DNA of 64,000 nt from Pythium myriotylum (GCA_023091665.1 JALJCQ010000004.1:248001-312000), one strand, 5' to 3'; shown: positions 49,101 to 60,481, counted from the stretch's first letter. The notes: generated by a model from the sequence alone, not told the origin. Numbers and translations: made by a program.

Positions 49101-52099
49101 CCTCGCGGCAGATTCGTTCTTGTTCTAACTTCCCATCCCTCAACTCACTCACGAGTTTCGCAACCTCAGCTTTGTGAAGTTCGGCAGAATTCTTGATCTC
49201 AGCATCCAGAACTGCAATCTTACGATTGGATTCCATGATCAACTTCTCGGCACCAGATATCTCTTCGATTCGCTGTTTCAAAATCTCTTGTAGCCGCTCT
49301 ACCTCTACGATGTGAAGCTTTTTCAGGGTTGCCTCAGATTCTGCGAGTGACTGTTTGTGATCGATGCTGGCATTCCGAAGTGCGTCAAGGAGATGCTCTT
49401 TGTCACGTTTGGCGTGGGATAATGCCTCCTCTAACTCCGCGTAGGTGCTCTTTTCCACCAAATTCCCCCGCATAGCAATCATCTCCTCATTTTTGGATTC
49501 AATAGAACGCTGGAGCTTCTCAAGCCTCTCTCCATATTCAGCTGAAAGATGGTGGAGAGCATCCTGGAGATCCTTGCTATGCTTCTTGTCAAGTTCATTG
49601 CGTTCCATTTCTAACTGATCTAGGCTGGACTTCATACCACGAATATCAAACTCGCGCTCTGTGAGGGTCACTTCAAGCTCCTTTCGCCTGTTCTCTAGTT
49701 CCAGAAGTTTGAGCTCGTGCTCAGATCGTGTTTCATTTACCTCAGGATGCGTCGTGGGCAAACTATGGACAGACTTCTCCAGTTCTCGCAGCCGTGCTTT
49801 AGCTACTAAAAGCTCTTGCTGCTTGAGCTCCCTGGACTTCATTGCCAGTTTTTTCTCGCGTTTCGACGACTTTGCTCGTTTAGTCGCCTCATCCTCCGCC
49901 TTAGACAGCTTCTTGGTAAGGACATCGACTTGGTTCTGCTTACTGTGCAAATCGCTACTAAGCTTTTGCATTTTCTTGTCCACCTCACTTTCCAGAGAGC
50001 GCATCTTCTGACGTATCTGTGTGATCTCTTGCCGTGCTTTTTGGATCTGCTGTGACTTCTCTTCATTATCTTGCTTTTCTCGTGCCAGCAACGACTCAAG
50101 AAGTAAGTTCCTTCCTTGGGCAACGCCCGACTGTCTTGCCTCTGATTGGATGGATTGAATCAACTCTATGCGTTCGGTTGCCTTGACTTTTTCGAGCTCG
50201 TCAATTTGTGCCCTCAACTCTTTAGACTTCGCTTGATACTGCCGTTCCTGCATTTCGAATGATCGCTCCAGGTCGAGCTTCGACGCTTGCAATTGCTCAA
50301 GCTCGGAGACAGAACGCATGAGTCGCTGGCGGAGACGCTCATTTTCTCGCTGCTGGGCGACAGTATCAGCAGCTTGTCGCGCCACGATATCTTGTTTGAT
50401 TCGAGTGACCAGATCTTGCAATGACTTACACTGTTCTTCCACCTTCTTGCAGCGTTTATCCAGAGTAGATACTTTAAGATCAGCTTTAGTATTCTTCTCC
50501 TTGGATATCACGGTCAGTTGAGCAACCTTCTCTTCAAGAGTGGATGAGACGCGGCTCTGCTGGGCGTGAAGGGCCTTGATCAATTCTTGCCGCGTTTCAG
50601 CTAACTCATCGCGAAGTTGAGACGAGTTCTGTTTGAGTTCTTGGAACCGTTTATCGTGTCTTTCGAAGAACAGTTGCATATGCGCAACTTCATCCCTCGT
50701 TTGAGAGTGGGCGTTTTGTATGGGAAGTAGTTCCGCTTTCTTCACAACACGACCTTCAAGCTTATCCAGATCTTCGTGAAAGTCGTTCTTCAATGCCGTC
50801 AACGAGTCGATCCGATCATTTTGAACGGACTTTTCTAGGGTTTGCAGCTTGTTCTCAATCTTTTGGGTGAGAAACTGAAGGCTTTGGTTTAACCGGTTCT
50901 CAAGTTCATTGATCTCTTTCGATACCCGCATTTGCACAGTGTGCTCGACTGCTTTCGAGTCTAATTGATTCGTAGCCTGCCGCTCCAAAATTGAAATGCG
51001 GTCTCTGATCTCCTCAATCTTCTCGTCGTACCGAGCCGTCCGGTGAGCAGTTTTGATCGCGTTACCAAGCCCCTCTATGTGGCCCTCCAGTGAAGTCATC
51101 TTTTCCTGGATCGACGTGAAGCTTTTCAGCTTGGTGCTACGTTTCGGTAGAGGACACGGTAGGGGAGAGTTTGGTTCCTACGCATTTCCACACAGGAGAG
51201 GTTACCCACCTGATTTCGAAGAGGTCCTGGTCGACACCGACTTTCCAACCAAGAAGTACTGCACTATGCTTTTCTAGCCTTGCTATCGACTCACCGTTCT
51301 CGTTGACAGTCTGAGCTGTCGTGGATAAAGCATTTAGCTTTGCGTTGACCGAGTCCCGCAATTCGTTCATTTTTACGTCGAGAGCATTTGTATCCGTAGA
51401 TACCACGCGGCAGTCTGTTTTCAGGTCGCTTAACGCCTTCTCAAATGCACTAGACCGAGAGGTGATGTGAACTTCTAGAGATCTTCGGAGCTCTTCAAGT
51501 GGGCCAGGGTCGACAGATGTGCCTGTCAGGATATTGTTGCCACTGGATACGTGGCCGGTTGCCGAACTCGTTCGCGTGCTGGAACTCTTCGCTTTTGCTC
51601 CGAGGGAACTACTACGCTTCATCATATTGCTACCGACACGCGATCCACTCGTAGCTCCAGGCACGTGCCGAACTCGAGGCGACCGTTCATCACTCTCAGC
51701 CTCTCCATCGGAAGATGCACCAGTTCCTGTGGCTGTGGCTGCCGGTCGAATTATCAACGACTCGCGGGCACGTTCTCTAGCATCCACTCCAACGCTACTA
51801 CTACGGTGTATCTTGCGAGCACTACTTGAAGGTGTCCCGCGCGGGATGCTCGTCGTACTTGCGTGTCGGCTGCGTAAATTGTCTTCTGCAGCATACCGAT
51901 TCGAAATGCTGCTAGCAAAACTGCGCATCTCAGAGGCAATCTGTGCTGCAGATGTCGCAGGTCGAACACCAGTCGTGGAAATGTCCCCACCTCCAAGATC
52001 TGACCGCTTGTCGCCGATACGGCGCAGTAGCTTGAGGTTCTGATTAGTCTTCTCGATGATAGACGAGAGATCCGATTCCCAATCGTTGTAGCTGCTCAT
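43123..52099 (-). CDS. Giant coiled-coil and acidic repeat protein (about 2970 aa), unrecognised
   Basis: Two exons: 52099..51210 and 51136..43123, joined across a 73-bp intron (donor GTGGGT); about 2967 residues. The N-terminal 290 residues are Ser/Arg-rich with a short helix at the start (WESDLSSIIEKTNQNLKLLRRI). Residues about 300-1475 are almost unbroken heptad coiled coil rich in Glu, Lys, Leu and Gln. The remaining 1490 residues are Asp/Glu/Ser-rich and probably disordered. In this tail D-x-MDEVE[RK]L recurs three times (near 44890, 44240 and 43580), each preceded by a Leu/Pro/Gly patch. The shape suits a cytoskeletal, basal-body or Golgi tether scaffold, but I recognise no family. Confidence 0.8.
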
Positions 52100-52261
52100 T
52101 ACCTCGTGCCACCGCCACTATCTTAGAAATCCTCGGGCGAAAGCCGGGTGGAGTTCTGCATCTCCAAGCGTCGCCAGGTTTTCCCTTCGCACGGTTTCAA
52201 AACGGTTAAGGTAAGGTGACTTTTGACAGAGATGGGCGAAGCGGGTTCTTGTAAAAGGTGA

Positions 52262-53221
52262 TTAGCTCAGGGCAGTTGTCTCCATAGTCAACGTGAGCGT
52301 GCCGTGGTCGAATAGCTGCTCATACTTCTGGAAGTGGGAGGTTATGCGAGCAGCGTGCGAGGAGATGGCACTTGCGCAGTAGGAAAGGAGTAGCTGTCGG
52401 TAGCCATCCGAGTCGACAGCGAAGTATCCAACCTGCTTTCCCACTGTGTGAGAAACACTCAGTAAAGCATTGAGCAGTGGATAGACGTACCTCGATCATG
52501 GGGTCGACGCAATCACTCAACGCGACCGGGTAGTCGAGATACCGTGCAAGAACCTCTTCGTCGATGAGACGAGTCGTAGCCACCACCGGTGGTCCACCAA
52601 GATGAGGGTCAGCCAGTGATATTTCACGAAGCCGCAGCGTCTGGTGGATAGATGCACATGCAGGATGCGACGTGTTGACCAATACGAGCGTGCCTTCCAG
52701 CGAGTACTCAGCAGGAGTCTGCACGTTCTCGTCCACGACAGAAAGCGACAGCACGCACGTTGACGGATGTGGCTCTTCCATCAACCCGCTAGCATCGACA
52801 ACGTCCGAGATAAACTGCTTGCGCCACGTGCGTGGTAGGTTCGAGAACATCATACTCGGCTTGAGCCCCGCGACCACGAACAGCACTTCGCCGTAGAACC
52901 TCTACACCCCCCACGTCGTCAAACACTGACTTCCAGTCCCTCTCCAAATAGCCAAATGGACTCACTGACCATAGACGCTGGGTCCAAACCTCCTTCCTCG
53001 CGCTCGAACTGGGCGAGCTCGGCCGGCGACCGCGAGTCCCAGAACCGCTGCTCGGCGCGTCGGAAAGCTGCGGCCTTGCGCAGCGTGGCGCAGACGAGGC
53101 GGTGCTTCCCGCGCGTCCAGTGGCGCGCCTGGCAGTCTTTGGAGCAGTAGGAGACCCACGCGCAGCGGCCACAGCGCGAGAGCGGCGCTGTCGCCGAGCA
53201 GCCGGCACAGGTCATTGGCAT
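52262..53221 (-). CDS. MYND zinc-finger protein
   Basis: Three exons are inferred: 53221..52970, 52901..52491, 52432..52262 (introns 68 and 58 bp); about 277 residues. The first exon encodes a canonical MYND finger at residues 5-43 (CAGCSATAPLSRCGRCAWVS, then YCSKDCQARHW and KHRLVC). The next two exons give FYGEVLFVVAGLKPSMMFSN and a C-terminal region (VGYFAVDSDGYRQLL) without a domain I can name; no SET domain is seen. MYND fingers mostly bind proline-rich peptides. The first donor (GTCAGT) is inferred from frame; the better-looking GTGAGT 4 bp inside breaks the frame. Divergent from Hsp101. Confidence 0.7.
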
Positions 53222-53624
53222 GTTGCCGCCGTTCGATTCCGTGGGTCGAATATGGAGATGTCAAACGAGGGACTGTACCGAATTGGAAGTTGTTGAACAC
53301 GGGACATGTCTCCCGCGACAAAACACGGTGACTGTGTTTTCGAACGTCGTCTTATTTACCCTCGAATCTTCTCTGGTTTTGAGAAACCTGAGGTGGTGCG
53401 TGTCTCGTGCTCTTAACCTCCCTTAACCCCCATCGAACAGTGCTTGGATTGGAGCCATCGACTGTTCTCGTATTGTCCAGAACCTTCGCCATAATGACGT
53501 GCAGCCACTTCAACATCCTATAGTAAATGCTAGATAAATCGTGAAGGTTAGCGAAGGTTAAGCATTCACTCTTGTTGCCGATGATGTTGAAGCCGCCGTT
53601 GGGAAGGTGGTTGACGACCACGAG
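53222..53624. promoter_or_regulatory. Bidirectional upstream region, MYND gene and Hsp101, with heat-shock-element-like sites
   Basis: Contains two GAAnnTTC dyads, GAATCTTC (53364-53371) and GAACCTTC (53480-53487), the minimal unit of heat-shock factor sites. A tandem GAAGGTTA pair lies near 53541-53560. Extended three-unit sites were not found. No gene seen. Confidence 0.4.
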
Positions 53625-53640
53625 GCTCATTCGACAATTT
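53625..53640 (+). promoter_or_regulatory. Oomycete initiator (Inr), Hsp101 gene
   Basis: GCTCATTCGACAATTT fits every position of the oomycete core promoter consensus GCTCATTYBNCAWTTT. It lies 22 bp upstream of the Hsp101 ATG at 53663, within the usual distance for transcription starts, and fixes the start-codon choice. Confidence 0.88.
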
Positions 53641-53662
53641 CCCCTCAAGCCCACAGAGCAAG

Positions 53663-56347
53663 ATGAACGCAGAGGACTACACAGAGAAGACGCGCGAGAT
53701 GCTGGTGGCCGCGCGCGAGCTCGCGGAGGAGCGCGGCCACGCGCAGGTGACGCCGTGGCACCTCACGCACGCGCTCTTCGCCGACATGCAGGGCATCGGC
53801 CGCGCGCTCGCAGAGAAGGCGGGTGGCAACGTGGCCGGCGTGCAGCAGGAAGTCGAAAAGCAGTTGCACACTATCCCATCGCAGACGCCCGCGCCCGACT
53901 ACGCGTCGTTCGACTCGGCTTCGACCAAAGTGCTCAAGTACGCCAACAAGCTCAAGAAAGAGATGAAGGACTCTCACACCGCCATCGAACTCGTGTTCTT
54001 GGCGCTGTACTCGGATGCGCGTATTGCGGCGGTCATGAAGGCGAACGGACTCGAAGAGGCCAAGATCAAGGAACGCATCAAGGTCATGCGCGCTGGGCGC
54101 CCGGTCACGAGCGCGAATGCCGAAGAGACATACGATGCGCTCAACAAGTACGGACAGAACCTTGTGGAGCTGGCAGAGGCCGGGAAGATCGACCCGGTGA
54201 TTGGTCGGGATGAAGAGATTCGCCGCGTCATCCGCATTCTCAGTCGACGCACCAAGAATAACCCGGTGCTCATTGGTGAGCCGGGCGTCGGCAAGACAGC
54301 CATCGTTGAAGGACTTGCTCACCGTATCGTCATGGGCGACGTGCCTGAGACTCTGAACTGCCAAGTCATTAGTCTCGACATGGGTGCTCTGATTGCTGGT
54401 GCGAAGTACCGTGGTGAGTTTGAAGAGCGTCTTAAGGCTGTGCTCAAGGAGGTCAAGGAGAGCGACGGAAAGATCATCCTCTTCATCGACGAAATGCATC
54501 TGATCCTTGGTGCTGGGGCCACCTCTGGCGCTATGGATGCGGCAAACCTCCTCAAGCCCATGCTGGCGCGAGGTGAGCTGCGCTGCATTGGTGCCACGAC
54601 ACTTGACGAGTACCGCAAGTATGTTGAGAAGGACAAGGCATTCGAGCGACGCTTCCAGCAGGTCTTGGTCAAGGAGCCATCGGTGACGGACACAGTCAGC
54701 ATCCTTCGTGGTTTGAAGGATCGCTACGAGTCCCATCATGGTGTCCAAATCACCGATGGTGCACTTGTCGCAGCAGCGAAACTCGCAGATCGCTACATCA
54801 AGGAACGGTTCATGCCAGACAAGGCAATCGACATCGTCGACGAAGCCTGCGCCAACGTTCGCGTACAGCTTGACTCGCAACCTGAAGTGATCGATGAATT
54901 GGAACGACGTCTTCTGCAGCTCCAAGTCGAGGCAACGGCTATGGCCAAAGAGAAGGACGATCTTAGCAAGCAGCGACTCAAGAGGGTCCAGGAGGAACTG
55001 AACGCGATCAACGACGAGCTCAAGCCGCTTCGCCTCCGCCACCAAGCGGAGAAGGAGCGCGTGAATGAAATTCGACGACTCAAGGACAAGCTGCAAGATT
55101 TGTACCAGAAAGTGCAACGGGCTGAGCGAAACCAGGACTTGGCTACTGTTGCGGACTTGAAGTACTACGCGATTCCTGATGTCGAGCGCATGATTGCCAA
55201 GGCCGAGGCTGAGAAGAAGCGTGAAGATGAGAACCCGACAGGCAATAAGTTGGTCGAAGAGGTGGTTCGTGAAGAACAGATTTGCCAGGTCGTTGCGCGC
55301 TGGACCGGTATCCCAGTTGCACGCCTGACTGCCAACACAACAGATCGCCTGATGCACCTTGATCAGCGTATCCACCAGCGAGTGATCGGTCAAGACGAAG
55401 CTGTTCGTTCTGTGTGTGATGCTGTGCTTCGATCTCGCGCAGGTCTGTCACGGCGTGAGCAACCTACAGGCAGCTTCTTGTTCCTCGGTCCGACGGGTGT
55501 TGGCAAGACCGAGTTGGCTAAGGCGCTGGCGTTCGAGTTGTTCGATGACGAGAAGCACATGGTGCGTATCGACATGTCCGAATACATGGAAGAGCACTCT
55601 GTGGCGAGGCTCATCGGCGCGCCTCCTGGATACATCGGGCATGACGAAGGAGGTCAGCTCACCGAAGCTGTCCGTCGGAACCCGTACAACGTGATCCTGA
55701 TGGACGAGATCGAGAAGGCACATCCAAACGTGCTCAACATTTTGCTTCAGCTGCTGGACGACGGTCGCCTGACGGATTCGCATGGTCGCACGGTCGACTT
55801 CACGAACGTCGTCGTCATTATGACGTCCAACATCGGTGCGGAGCATTTGCTGTTCGAGAACGAGTTGTCTCCGCGTGTGAAGAAGATCAAGACCGATTCC
55901 AACGACACCAGCGACTACGACCACGCTTCCTTCGCTAAGCAGCGCGAGTTGGTGCTTCAACAGTTGCGTCACACGATCCGTCCAGAGCTGCTCAACCGCT
56001 TGGACGACATCATTGTCTTCGAACCACTTGGCCGCAAGCAGCTTCGCCAGATCGTGCTCTTGCAGTTCCAGTCGGTTGAGAAGCGACTCAAGGAAGCACA
56101 AATCACGATGAACGTCACGGTGAACGCTCTCGACCGTATCTTGGACGAAGCGTACGACCCGCAGTACGGCGCCCGGCCAATCAAGCGCTACATCGAGAAG
56201 CACGTCGTGACGGACCTGAGCAAGCTTATCGTCTCTGGCCGTCTCCAGCCGAAGAGCCACGTCGAGATCATCGAGCGCGGTGGTACGCTGTCTTTCGAGG
56301 TCAGGAAGGTAAAGGAAGAAGACAACGATGTCGAGATGCGCCCGTAA
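53663..56347 (+). CDS. Hsp101/Hsp104 (ClpB-type) AAA+ disaggregase, cytosolic
   Basis: An 894-residue ClpB/Hsp104 without a targeting peptide, so cytosolic or nuclear. The N-domain (about 1-145) is followed by NBD1 with Walker [10 protein letters not shown] (about 205) and Walker [12 protein letters not shown]. The coiled-coil M-domain (about 410-525) has the LQ-rich helices typical of disaggregases. NBD2 has Walker [10 protein letters not shown] (about 612), the pore loop [13 protein letters not shown] and Walker [13 protein letters not shown]. Arginine-finger region [14 protein letters not shown] closes it. The tail is acidic ([10 protein letters not shown]), as in eukaryotic cytosolic Hsp104. 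With Hsp70 it extracts proteins from aggregates. The promoter has an exact initiator and heat-shock-like dyads. No intron. Confidence 0.96.
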   Translation: MNAEDYTEKTREMLVAARELAEERGHAQVTPWHLTHALFADMQGIGRALAEKAGGNVAGVQQEVEKQLHTIPSQTPAPDYASFDSASTKVLKYANKLKKEMKDSHTAIELVFLALYSDARIAAVMKANGLEEAKIKERIKVMRAGRPVTSANAEETYDALNKYGQNLVELAEAGKIDPVIGRDEEIRRVIRILSRRTKNNPVLIGEPGVGKTAIVEGLAHRIVMGDVPETLNCQVISLDMGALIAGAKYRGEFEERLKAVLKEVKESDGKIILFIDEMHLILGAGATSGAMDAANLLKPMLARGELRCIGATTLDEYRKYVEKDKAFERRFQQVLVKEPSVTDTVSILRGLKDRYESHHGVQITDGALVAAAKLADRYIKERFMPDKAIDIVDEACANVRVQLDSQPEVIDELERRLLQLQVEATAMAKEKDDLSKQRLKRVQEELNAINDELKPLRLRHQAEKERVNEIRRLKDKLQDLYQKVQRAERNQDLATVADLKYYAIPDVERMIAKAEAEKKREDENPTGNKLVEEVVREEQICQVVARWTGIPVARLTANTTDRLMHLDQRIHQRVIGQDEAVRSVCDAVLRSRAGLSRREQPTGSFLFLGPTGVGKTELAKALAFELFDDEKHMVRIDMSEYMEEHSVARLIGAPPGYIGHDEGGQLTEAVRRNPYNVILMDEIEKAHPNVLNILLQLLDDGRLTDSHGRTVDFTNVVVIMTSNIGAEHLLFENELSPRVKKIKTDSNDTSDYDHASFAKQRELVLQQLRHTIRPELLNRLDDIIVFEPLGRKQLRQIVLLQFQSVEKRLKEAQITMNVTVNALDRILDEAYDPQYGARPIKRYIEKHVVTDLSKLIVSGRLQPKSHVEIIERGGTLSFEVRKVKEEDNDVEMRP

Positions 56348-56451
56348 GAAGAATCTGCAAGAGTCGTGTAGGAAGTTTTGAGTAGTGGTAGCAGTAGTGA
56401 GATTTGACACCGAGTATATTTTCAACAAAGATGCATGTGTGCCCACTTACT

Positions 56452-57621
56452 CTAGTAGCCATGGTTCCAGTTAACAAAGTACTTGAGCGGCTCGCGTGCG
56501 AGGTACAAGTTGAGATTCTCGACAAAGATGTCGGCGACATCCTGTGGGAAGCTCTTGGCCGAGACGTGGGGCGTGATGTGAACCAGCGGGTGAGACCAGA
56601 GCTTGCTCTCCTCAGGAAGAGGCTCGATGGGCACGACGTCCAGCACAGCGCGAGAGAGCCACTGCTTGTCGAGCGCCGTGATGATGGCCTTCTCGCTGAT
56701 GAGATCGCCGCGGCCAACGTTGATGAAGACGGGTTTCTTGGCTGCACAGTGCACGAGGTTCGACTCGTTGAGCAGCCCACGCGTGGCTGCCGTGCTCGGG
56801 AGCACGCTCACGATGAAGTCGCTCTGCTCGAGCACGTGCTGCAGGTTGTTGGTCACGCGATGCGCGCAGTCGGGCGCCTCGGCCGCGTCCACGACGTTGA
56901 CGTTGCGCTTGAAGCCAAGCACGTTGAAGCCGGCGCTCTTGAGCTGGCGCCCGATCTCCTGGCCGATGTCGCCCAGGCCGAGAATGCCGATCGTGACTTC
57001 TTTGTAGTGGCGGTAGTTCATAACGGTCTTGTTCCAGTCTTTCTTACTCTGCAGCTCGCGCGCCTCAAAGAATTTTCGCTCGATGGCGATGACCCAGCCG
57101 TACACATACTGCGCCATGGCCTGCGGCATGATACCGCCGGCTCGCGTCAGATGGAAACTCGGCACCTGCGCATTGAACAATGCCGCGCGTTTGTGGAAAT
57201 GCTCGACGCCCGCGTACGTGGCCTGCATCCACTTGAGCTTCTTGAATATCTCTTTCTGCGGCGCATCGGCCGGCAGCGTGACGCTCTCGGGCGTGACCAG
57301 CACGGGCGCCAGCGTGTGCGCGTCGCCGAGCAGGATGCTCGCATTCGCGAGCACATCCATTTGGTCGTTTGTGAGCTGCCAGATCTCGCCAGTCGCCGTC
57401 GGAGGCAGCGGCACGTCCACGAGCTCGAGCTGCGAGCCGCGGAAGAGCTCGCTCGCTGGACACGTCGACGTGCGCAGCTTGGCGCGCACGGCGCTGCCGA
57501 GGCCGTCGATGTACGAGACCACGGGGATGCGCAGCGTCGTCATGGTCGTGGAGACGCCTCTTGCACACTGAGGCGGTGGGCGGCGAGCGAACGAGGCGAA
57601 GGCGCGACGCCCACAAAGCAT
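56452..57621 (-). CDS. D-isomer-specific 2-hydroxyacid dehydrogenase, probably mitochondrial
   Basis: A 389-residue NAD(P)-dependent oxidoreductase. The N-terminus (MLCGRRAFASFARRPPPQ) is Arg/Ala-rich, acid-free and fits a mitochondrial presequence; an internal ATG before MTTLRIPVVSY would give a cytosolic form. The Rossmann motif is ILGLGDIGQEIGRQL (about 221). Catalytic residues follow the family pattern: Arg in INVGRGDLIS, Glu in VPIEPLPEES and His in ITPHVSA. The family reduces glyoxylate, hydroxypyruvate or other 2-keto acids; the exact substrate cannot be read from sequence. Convergent with Hsp101, 104 bp between stops. Confidence 0.88.
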   Translation of the reverse strand: MLCGRRAFASFARRPPPQCARGVSTTMTTLRIPVVSYIDGLGSAVRAKLRTSTCPASELFRGSQLELVDVPLPPTATGEIWQLTNDQMDVLANASILLGDAHTLAPVLVTPESVTLPADAPQKEIFKKLKWMQATYAGVEHFHKRAALFNAQVPSFHLTRAGGIMPQAMAQYVYGWVIAIERKFFEARELQSKKDWNKTVMNYRHYKEVTIGILGLGDIGQEIGRQLKSAGFNVLGFKRNVNVVDAAEAPDCAHRVTNNLQHVLEQSDFIVSVLPSTAATRGLLNESNLVHCAAKKPVFINVGRGDLISEKAIITALDKQWLSRAVLDVVPIEPLPEESKLWSHPLVHITPHVSAKSFPQDVADIFVENLNLYLAREPLKYFVNWNHGY

Positions 57622-57740
57622 TTTATGGCGCTCGTGAGGAGCTACGTCAGTCTAGATCGAAAGATGCCGCAATCGCCTATCTGTTACGAACATTGCATAC
57701 AGTTTTCACATGTAAAAGGTTCTTAACAAGACCGTTTTCA

Positions 57741-58844
57741 TCAAAGGCGGGCGGCCGAGTGGGGCTTGGTGAGGTCGACAATGACCTTGCCGATGTTCTT
57801 GCGCTGGTACATGTACTCGATCGCGTTCGCGACGTCCTCGAGCCCGTAGAACTTGGTCGGGTCCACGCCGGCGTTCACGACGCCTCGTTTAACGAGCGTC
57901 GTGAGCTTGGTCGTGTGAGGGAGGTGGTCTTTGCCAAAGTTGTTGAGGAAAAACCCACGCACGGACGCCGACTTGAAGAGCAGCCTCGTGGACAGCGATC
58001 CGCCCGACCCGGGCTTCTGCTTCCACGCCGACGAGTCCTCGTACCCGGCGATTGCACCGATCACGATGATACGGCCTTTCTTCGCGAGGCATTCGACCGA
58101 CGTCTCGAACATCTCGCCACCGACGCTCTCAAACACGAGATCCACACCACGCGGGAACTCCTTCTTGATCACATCTTGCAAGTTTTCTTTACGGTAGTTG
58201 ACCGGACGATCGCAGCCGATCGAGCGCAAGTACTCGACCTTGTCGTCCGAACTGCACGTGCCGATAACCGTGTTACCGGCGAGCTTGGCGAGCTGCACGG
58301 CGAACTGGCCCGTGGCACCGGCGGCAGCCGTGACAAGCACGGTCTCGCCGTGGGTCATCTCACCCACGCGCTCGAGCGCGATCGACGCCGTGATTCCACA
58401 GCCCGTGATCGGCAGGATGGCCGGGTCGGCCGCCGGCACCTTGAGCAACGACTTCTCATGGACGACCACGTGCTCGGCAAACGCGCCGTACGCTACAACA
58501 GTGGACATCGTAAGCGATCTTCTCAGCTCGCGCACGAGATAAAAAAGAAACAAAAAGCGCCTACCCATCGAGACGACAGCATCGCCCTTCTTGAGCCTCT
58601 TGACGGCCGAGCCGACCTCCTCGACCACGCCCACCGCCTCAAAGCCACAGTCGAACGGCGGCTGCACGCCCGGCAAGTACGCGCCGTTGGTGAAGTTGAT
58701 GTCGCTCGCGTTGATGCCGACGTACTTGACCTTGACCAGCACCTCGCTGGGCTTGAGCGCGCGCAATGCGTGGGTCTCAATGGCCGTGCACTCGCGGAAG
58801 TTGGTCGAGAGCTTCTTGCAGACGATCTTGCGCGTCGTGGTCAT
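57741..58844 (-). CDS. ZADH2/PTGR3-like quinone or enone reductase, copy 1
   Basis: A medium-chain reductase of 343 residues after splicing: exons 58844..58565 and 58492..57741, with a 72-bp intron. Splicing joins KGDAVVSM to AYGAFAEHVVV. Signature blocks: KLSTNFRECTAIE, VGINASDINFTNG, PPFDCGFEAVG, LVTAAAGATGQFAVQLAKLA (NADPH site), IGTCSSDDK, GVDLVFESVGGEMF, SVRGFFLNNFG. These match animal ZADH2/PTGR3, a zinc-free NADPH enone reductase. The C-terminal Lys-Pro-His-Ser-Ala-Ala-Arg-Leu resembles a peroxisomal PTS1 (-ARL) only weakly. The intron has no stop and is a multiple of three, so an unspliced 367-residue form would stay in frame. Tandem paralog at 59230. Confidence 0.9.
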   Translation of the reverse strand: MTTTRKIVCKKLSTNFRECTAIETHALRALKPSEVLVKVKYVGINASDINFTNGAYLPGVQPPFDCGFEAVGVVEEVGSAVKRLKKGDAVVSMGRRFLFLFYLVRELRRSLTMSTVVAYGAFAEHVVVHEKSLLKVPAADPAILPITGCGITASIALERVGEMTHGETVLVTAAAGATGQFAVQLAKLAGNTVIGTCSSDDKVEYLRSIGCDRPVNYRKENLQDVIKKEFPRGVDLVFESVGGEMFETSVECLAKKGRIIVIGAIAGYEDSSAWKQKPGSGGSLSTRLLFKSASVRGFFLNNFGKDHLPHTTKLTTLVKRGVVNAGVDPTKFYGLEDVANAIEYMYQRKNIGKVIVDLTKPHSAARL

Positions 58845-58922
58845 GGTGGCGCGTCGGGGGAATCGCGGACTGTCTATTAGAACAAGAGATTCCCGTTGGT
58901 GAGCCCGTGAGGAGCTCCTCGG

Positions 58923-58949
58923 AATCTGTTGACGTGTGCCAAGTTGAAC
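58923..58949 (-). promoter_or_regulatory. Conserved upstream block of ZADH2-like copy 1, with TGACGTG
   Basis: On the plus strand this reads AATCTGTTGACGTG then an AAGTTGAAC half. Nearly the same block lies at 60456-60481 before copy 2, amid unrelated flanks. TGACGTG is a bZIP-type core. A poly-A run follows in both copies (near 58963 and 60503). Confidence 0.5.
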
Positions 58950-59229
58950 TCGCGGATTCGTAAAAAAAAAAAAAAAGGAGAGGGAGCGTAATTACCATTT
59001 GAGAGCTGTTCGACTAGAGAAATGTCTGCGACGTGTGGGATGATCGATCATGGAGGATGATGACCGTGCCTCGGCTGTCCTTGTATGTTTACTGCAAACC
59101 CCAAAGGTGCATGAGGACTGGAGGACCCTTCGACGTCATCATGGGAAAGCACGCATTCTTTTTTTTTCGTATTACCGTCACGCAAGTTTTGAGGAGTCGT
59201 ACGTCCACGAAGAGCTCTCTTTACGGCTT
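58950..59229. other. Intergenic between the two ZADH2-like genes
   Basis: Contains a 15-16 nt A run near 58962, the distal promoter of copy 1 and the 3' flank of copy 2. No gene seen. Confidence 0.4.
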
Positions 59230-60343
59230 TTAGAGACGAGCAGTCGAGTGCGGCTTGGTGAGGTCGACGATGACCTTGCCGATGTTCTTGCGCTGGTACA
59301 TGTGGTCAATGGCGTTGGCGACGTCTTCAAGGCCGTAGAACTTGGTCGGGTCCACGCCGGCGTTGATGATGCCACGCTGCACGAGCATCGTGAGCTTCTT
59401 GGTGTGGGCCGGCTGGTCCGGGTAGAAGTTGTTGAGGAAGAAGCCGCGCACGGACGTCGACTTGGCCAGCAGCTTGGTCGAGAGAGGACGGCCACCCGCG
59501 CCCTTCTGCTTCCACGCCGACGAGTCCTCGTACCCGGCGATCGCACCGATCACGATCACGCGGCCGTGCGTCGCGAGGGTGTTGACCGCAGTCTCAAACA
59601 TCTCGCCGCCGACGCTCTCGAACACGAGATCCACACCACGCGGGAACTCCTTCTTGATAACGTCGTAGAGGTTCTCCTTGCGGTAGTTGACCGGGCGGTC
59701 GCAACCGATCGAGCGCAGGTACTCGATCTTATCATCCGAGCTGCACGTGCCGATAACCGTGTTACCGGCAAGCTTAGCAAGCTGCACGGCGAACTGGCCC
59801 GTGGCGCCAGCGGCCGCCGTGACGAGCACGGTCTCGCCGTGGGTCATCTGACCCACCTTCTCGAGCGCGATCGACGCCGTGAGGCCGCACACGGTGATCG
59901 GCAGCACGGCGGGAACTGCCGCCGGCACCTTGATGAGGAATTTTTCCTTGTTGATCACATACTCGGAGAAGGCGCCATACGCTACAAACCACACACACAC
60001 ACACACAAATACATCCATCAACACCTCCTTCCCACCCAGGCGTTTCCCGCCGATCCCACTCACCCATCGAGACGACGGCATCGCCCTTCTTGAGCTTCTT
60101 AACCTGTGGACCGAGCTCCTCGACGACACCCACCGCCTCAAAGCCACAGTCGAACGGCGGCTGCACGCCCGGCAAATACGCGCCGTTGGTGTAGTTGATG
60201 TCACTGGCGTTGATACCAACGTAGTGGATCTTGACGAGCACTTCGCCGGCCTTGAGCGCGCGCAACGCGTGGGTCTCGATGGCCGTGCACTCGCGGAAGT
60301 TAGTCGAGAGCTTCTTGCAGACGATCTTGCGCGTCGAGGTCAT
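59230..60343 (-). CDS. ZADH2/PTGR3-like quinone or enone reductase, copy 2
   Basis: A tandem paralog with the same architecture and length (343 residues). Exons 60343..60064 and 59981..59230; exon lengths (280 and 752 nt) equal those of copy 1 exactly. The 82-bp intron sits at the same codon but is unrelated in sequence and holds an (AC)n run. Start MTSTRKIVCKKLSTNF is preferred over an upstream in-frame ATG because it aligns with copy 1. Motifs are as in copy 1 (GINASDINYTNG, LVTAAAGATGQFAVQLAKLA, CSSDDK, SVRGFFLNNFY). Coding sequences remain very similar while flanks and introns have diverged. Probable cytosolic detoxification or lipid-enone reduction, inferred from family. Confidence 0.9.
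59989..60007. repeat. (AC)n microsatellite in the intron of ZADH2-like copy 2
   Basis: An ACACACAC run directly inside the acceptor end of the intron, forming a (GT)n tract in the transcript. Copy 1 has no such repeat. Confidence 0.9.
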
Positions 60344-60455
60344 GGCGTAGACAGGCGGCGAGAAAACGAGGAGAATGGAAAATGGAGAGCGAGTGAACGG
60401 AAGCGTCCGGTGTCGGACGAGAAAGCAGGACGACGCAAGCGGCGAGCGTCTTGCT

Positions 60456-60481
60456 AATCTGTTGACGTGAGCAAGTTGAAC
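60456..60481 (-). promoter_or_regulatory. Conserved upstream block of ZADH2-like copy 2, with TGACGTG
   Basis: Matches 58923-58949 with about two differences, about 113-138 bp before the ATG. The rest of 60344-60691 holds the promoter and the 3' flank of the CRN-like gene; a hidden nuclease exon was sought here and not seen. Confidence 0.5.

Noticed and set aside
53645..55393. A 582-codon antisense frame across Hsp101
   Set aside because: It mirrors the conserved Hsp101 coding sequence; strong third-position GC bias opens the antisense frame. No motif of its own.
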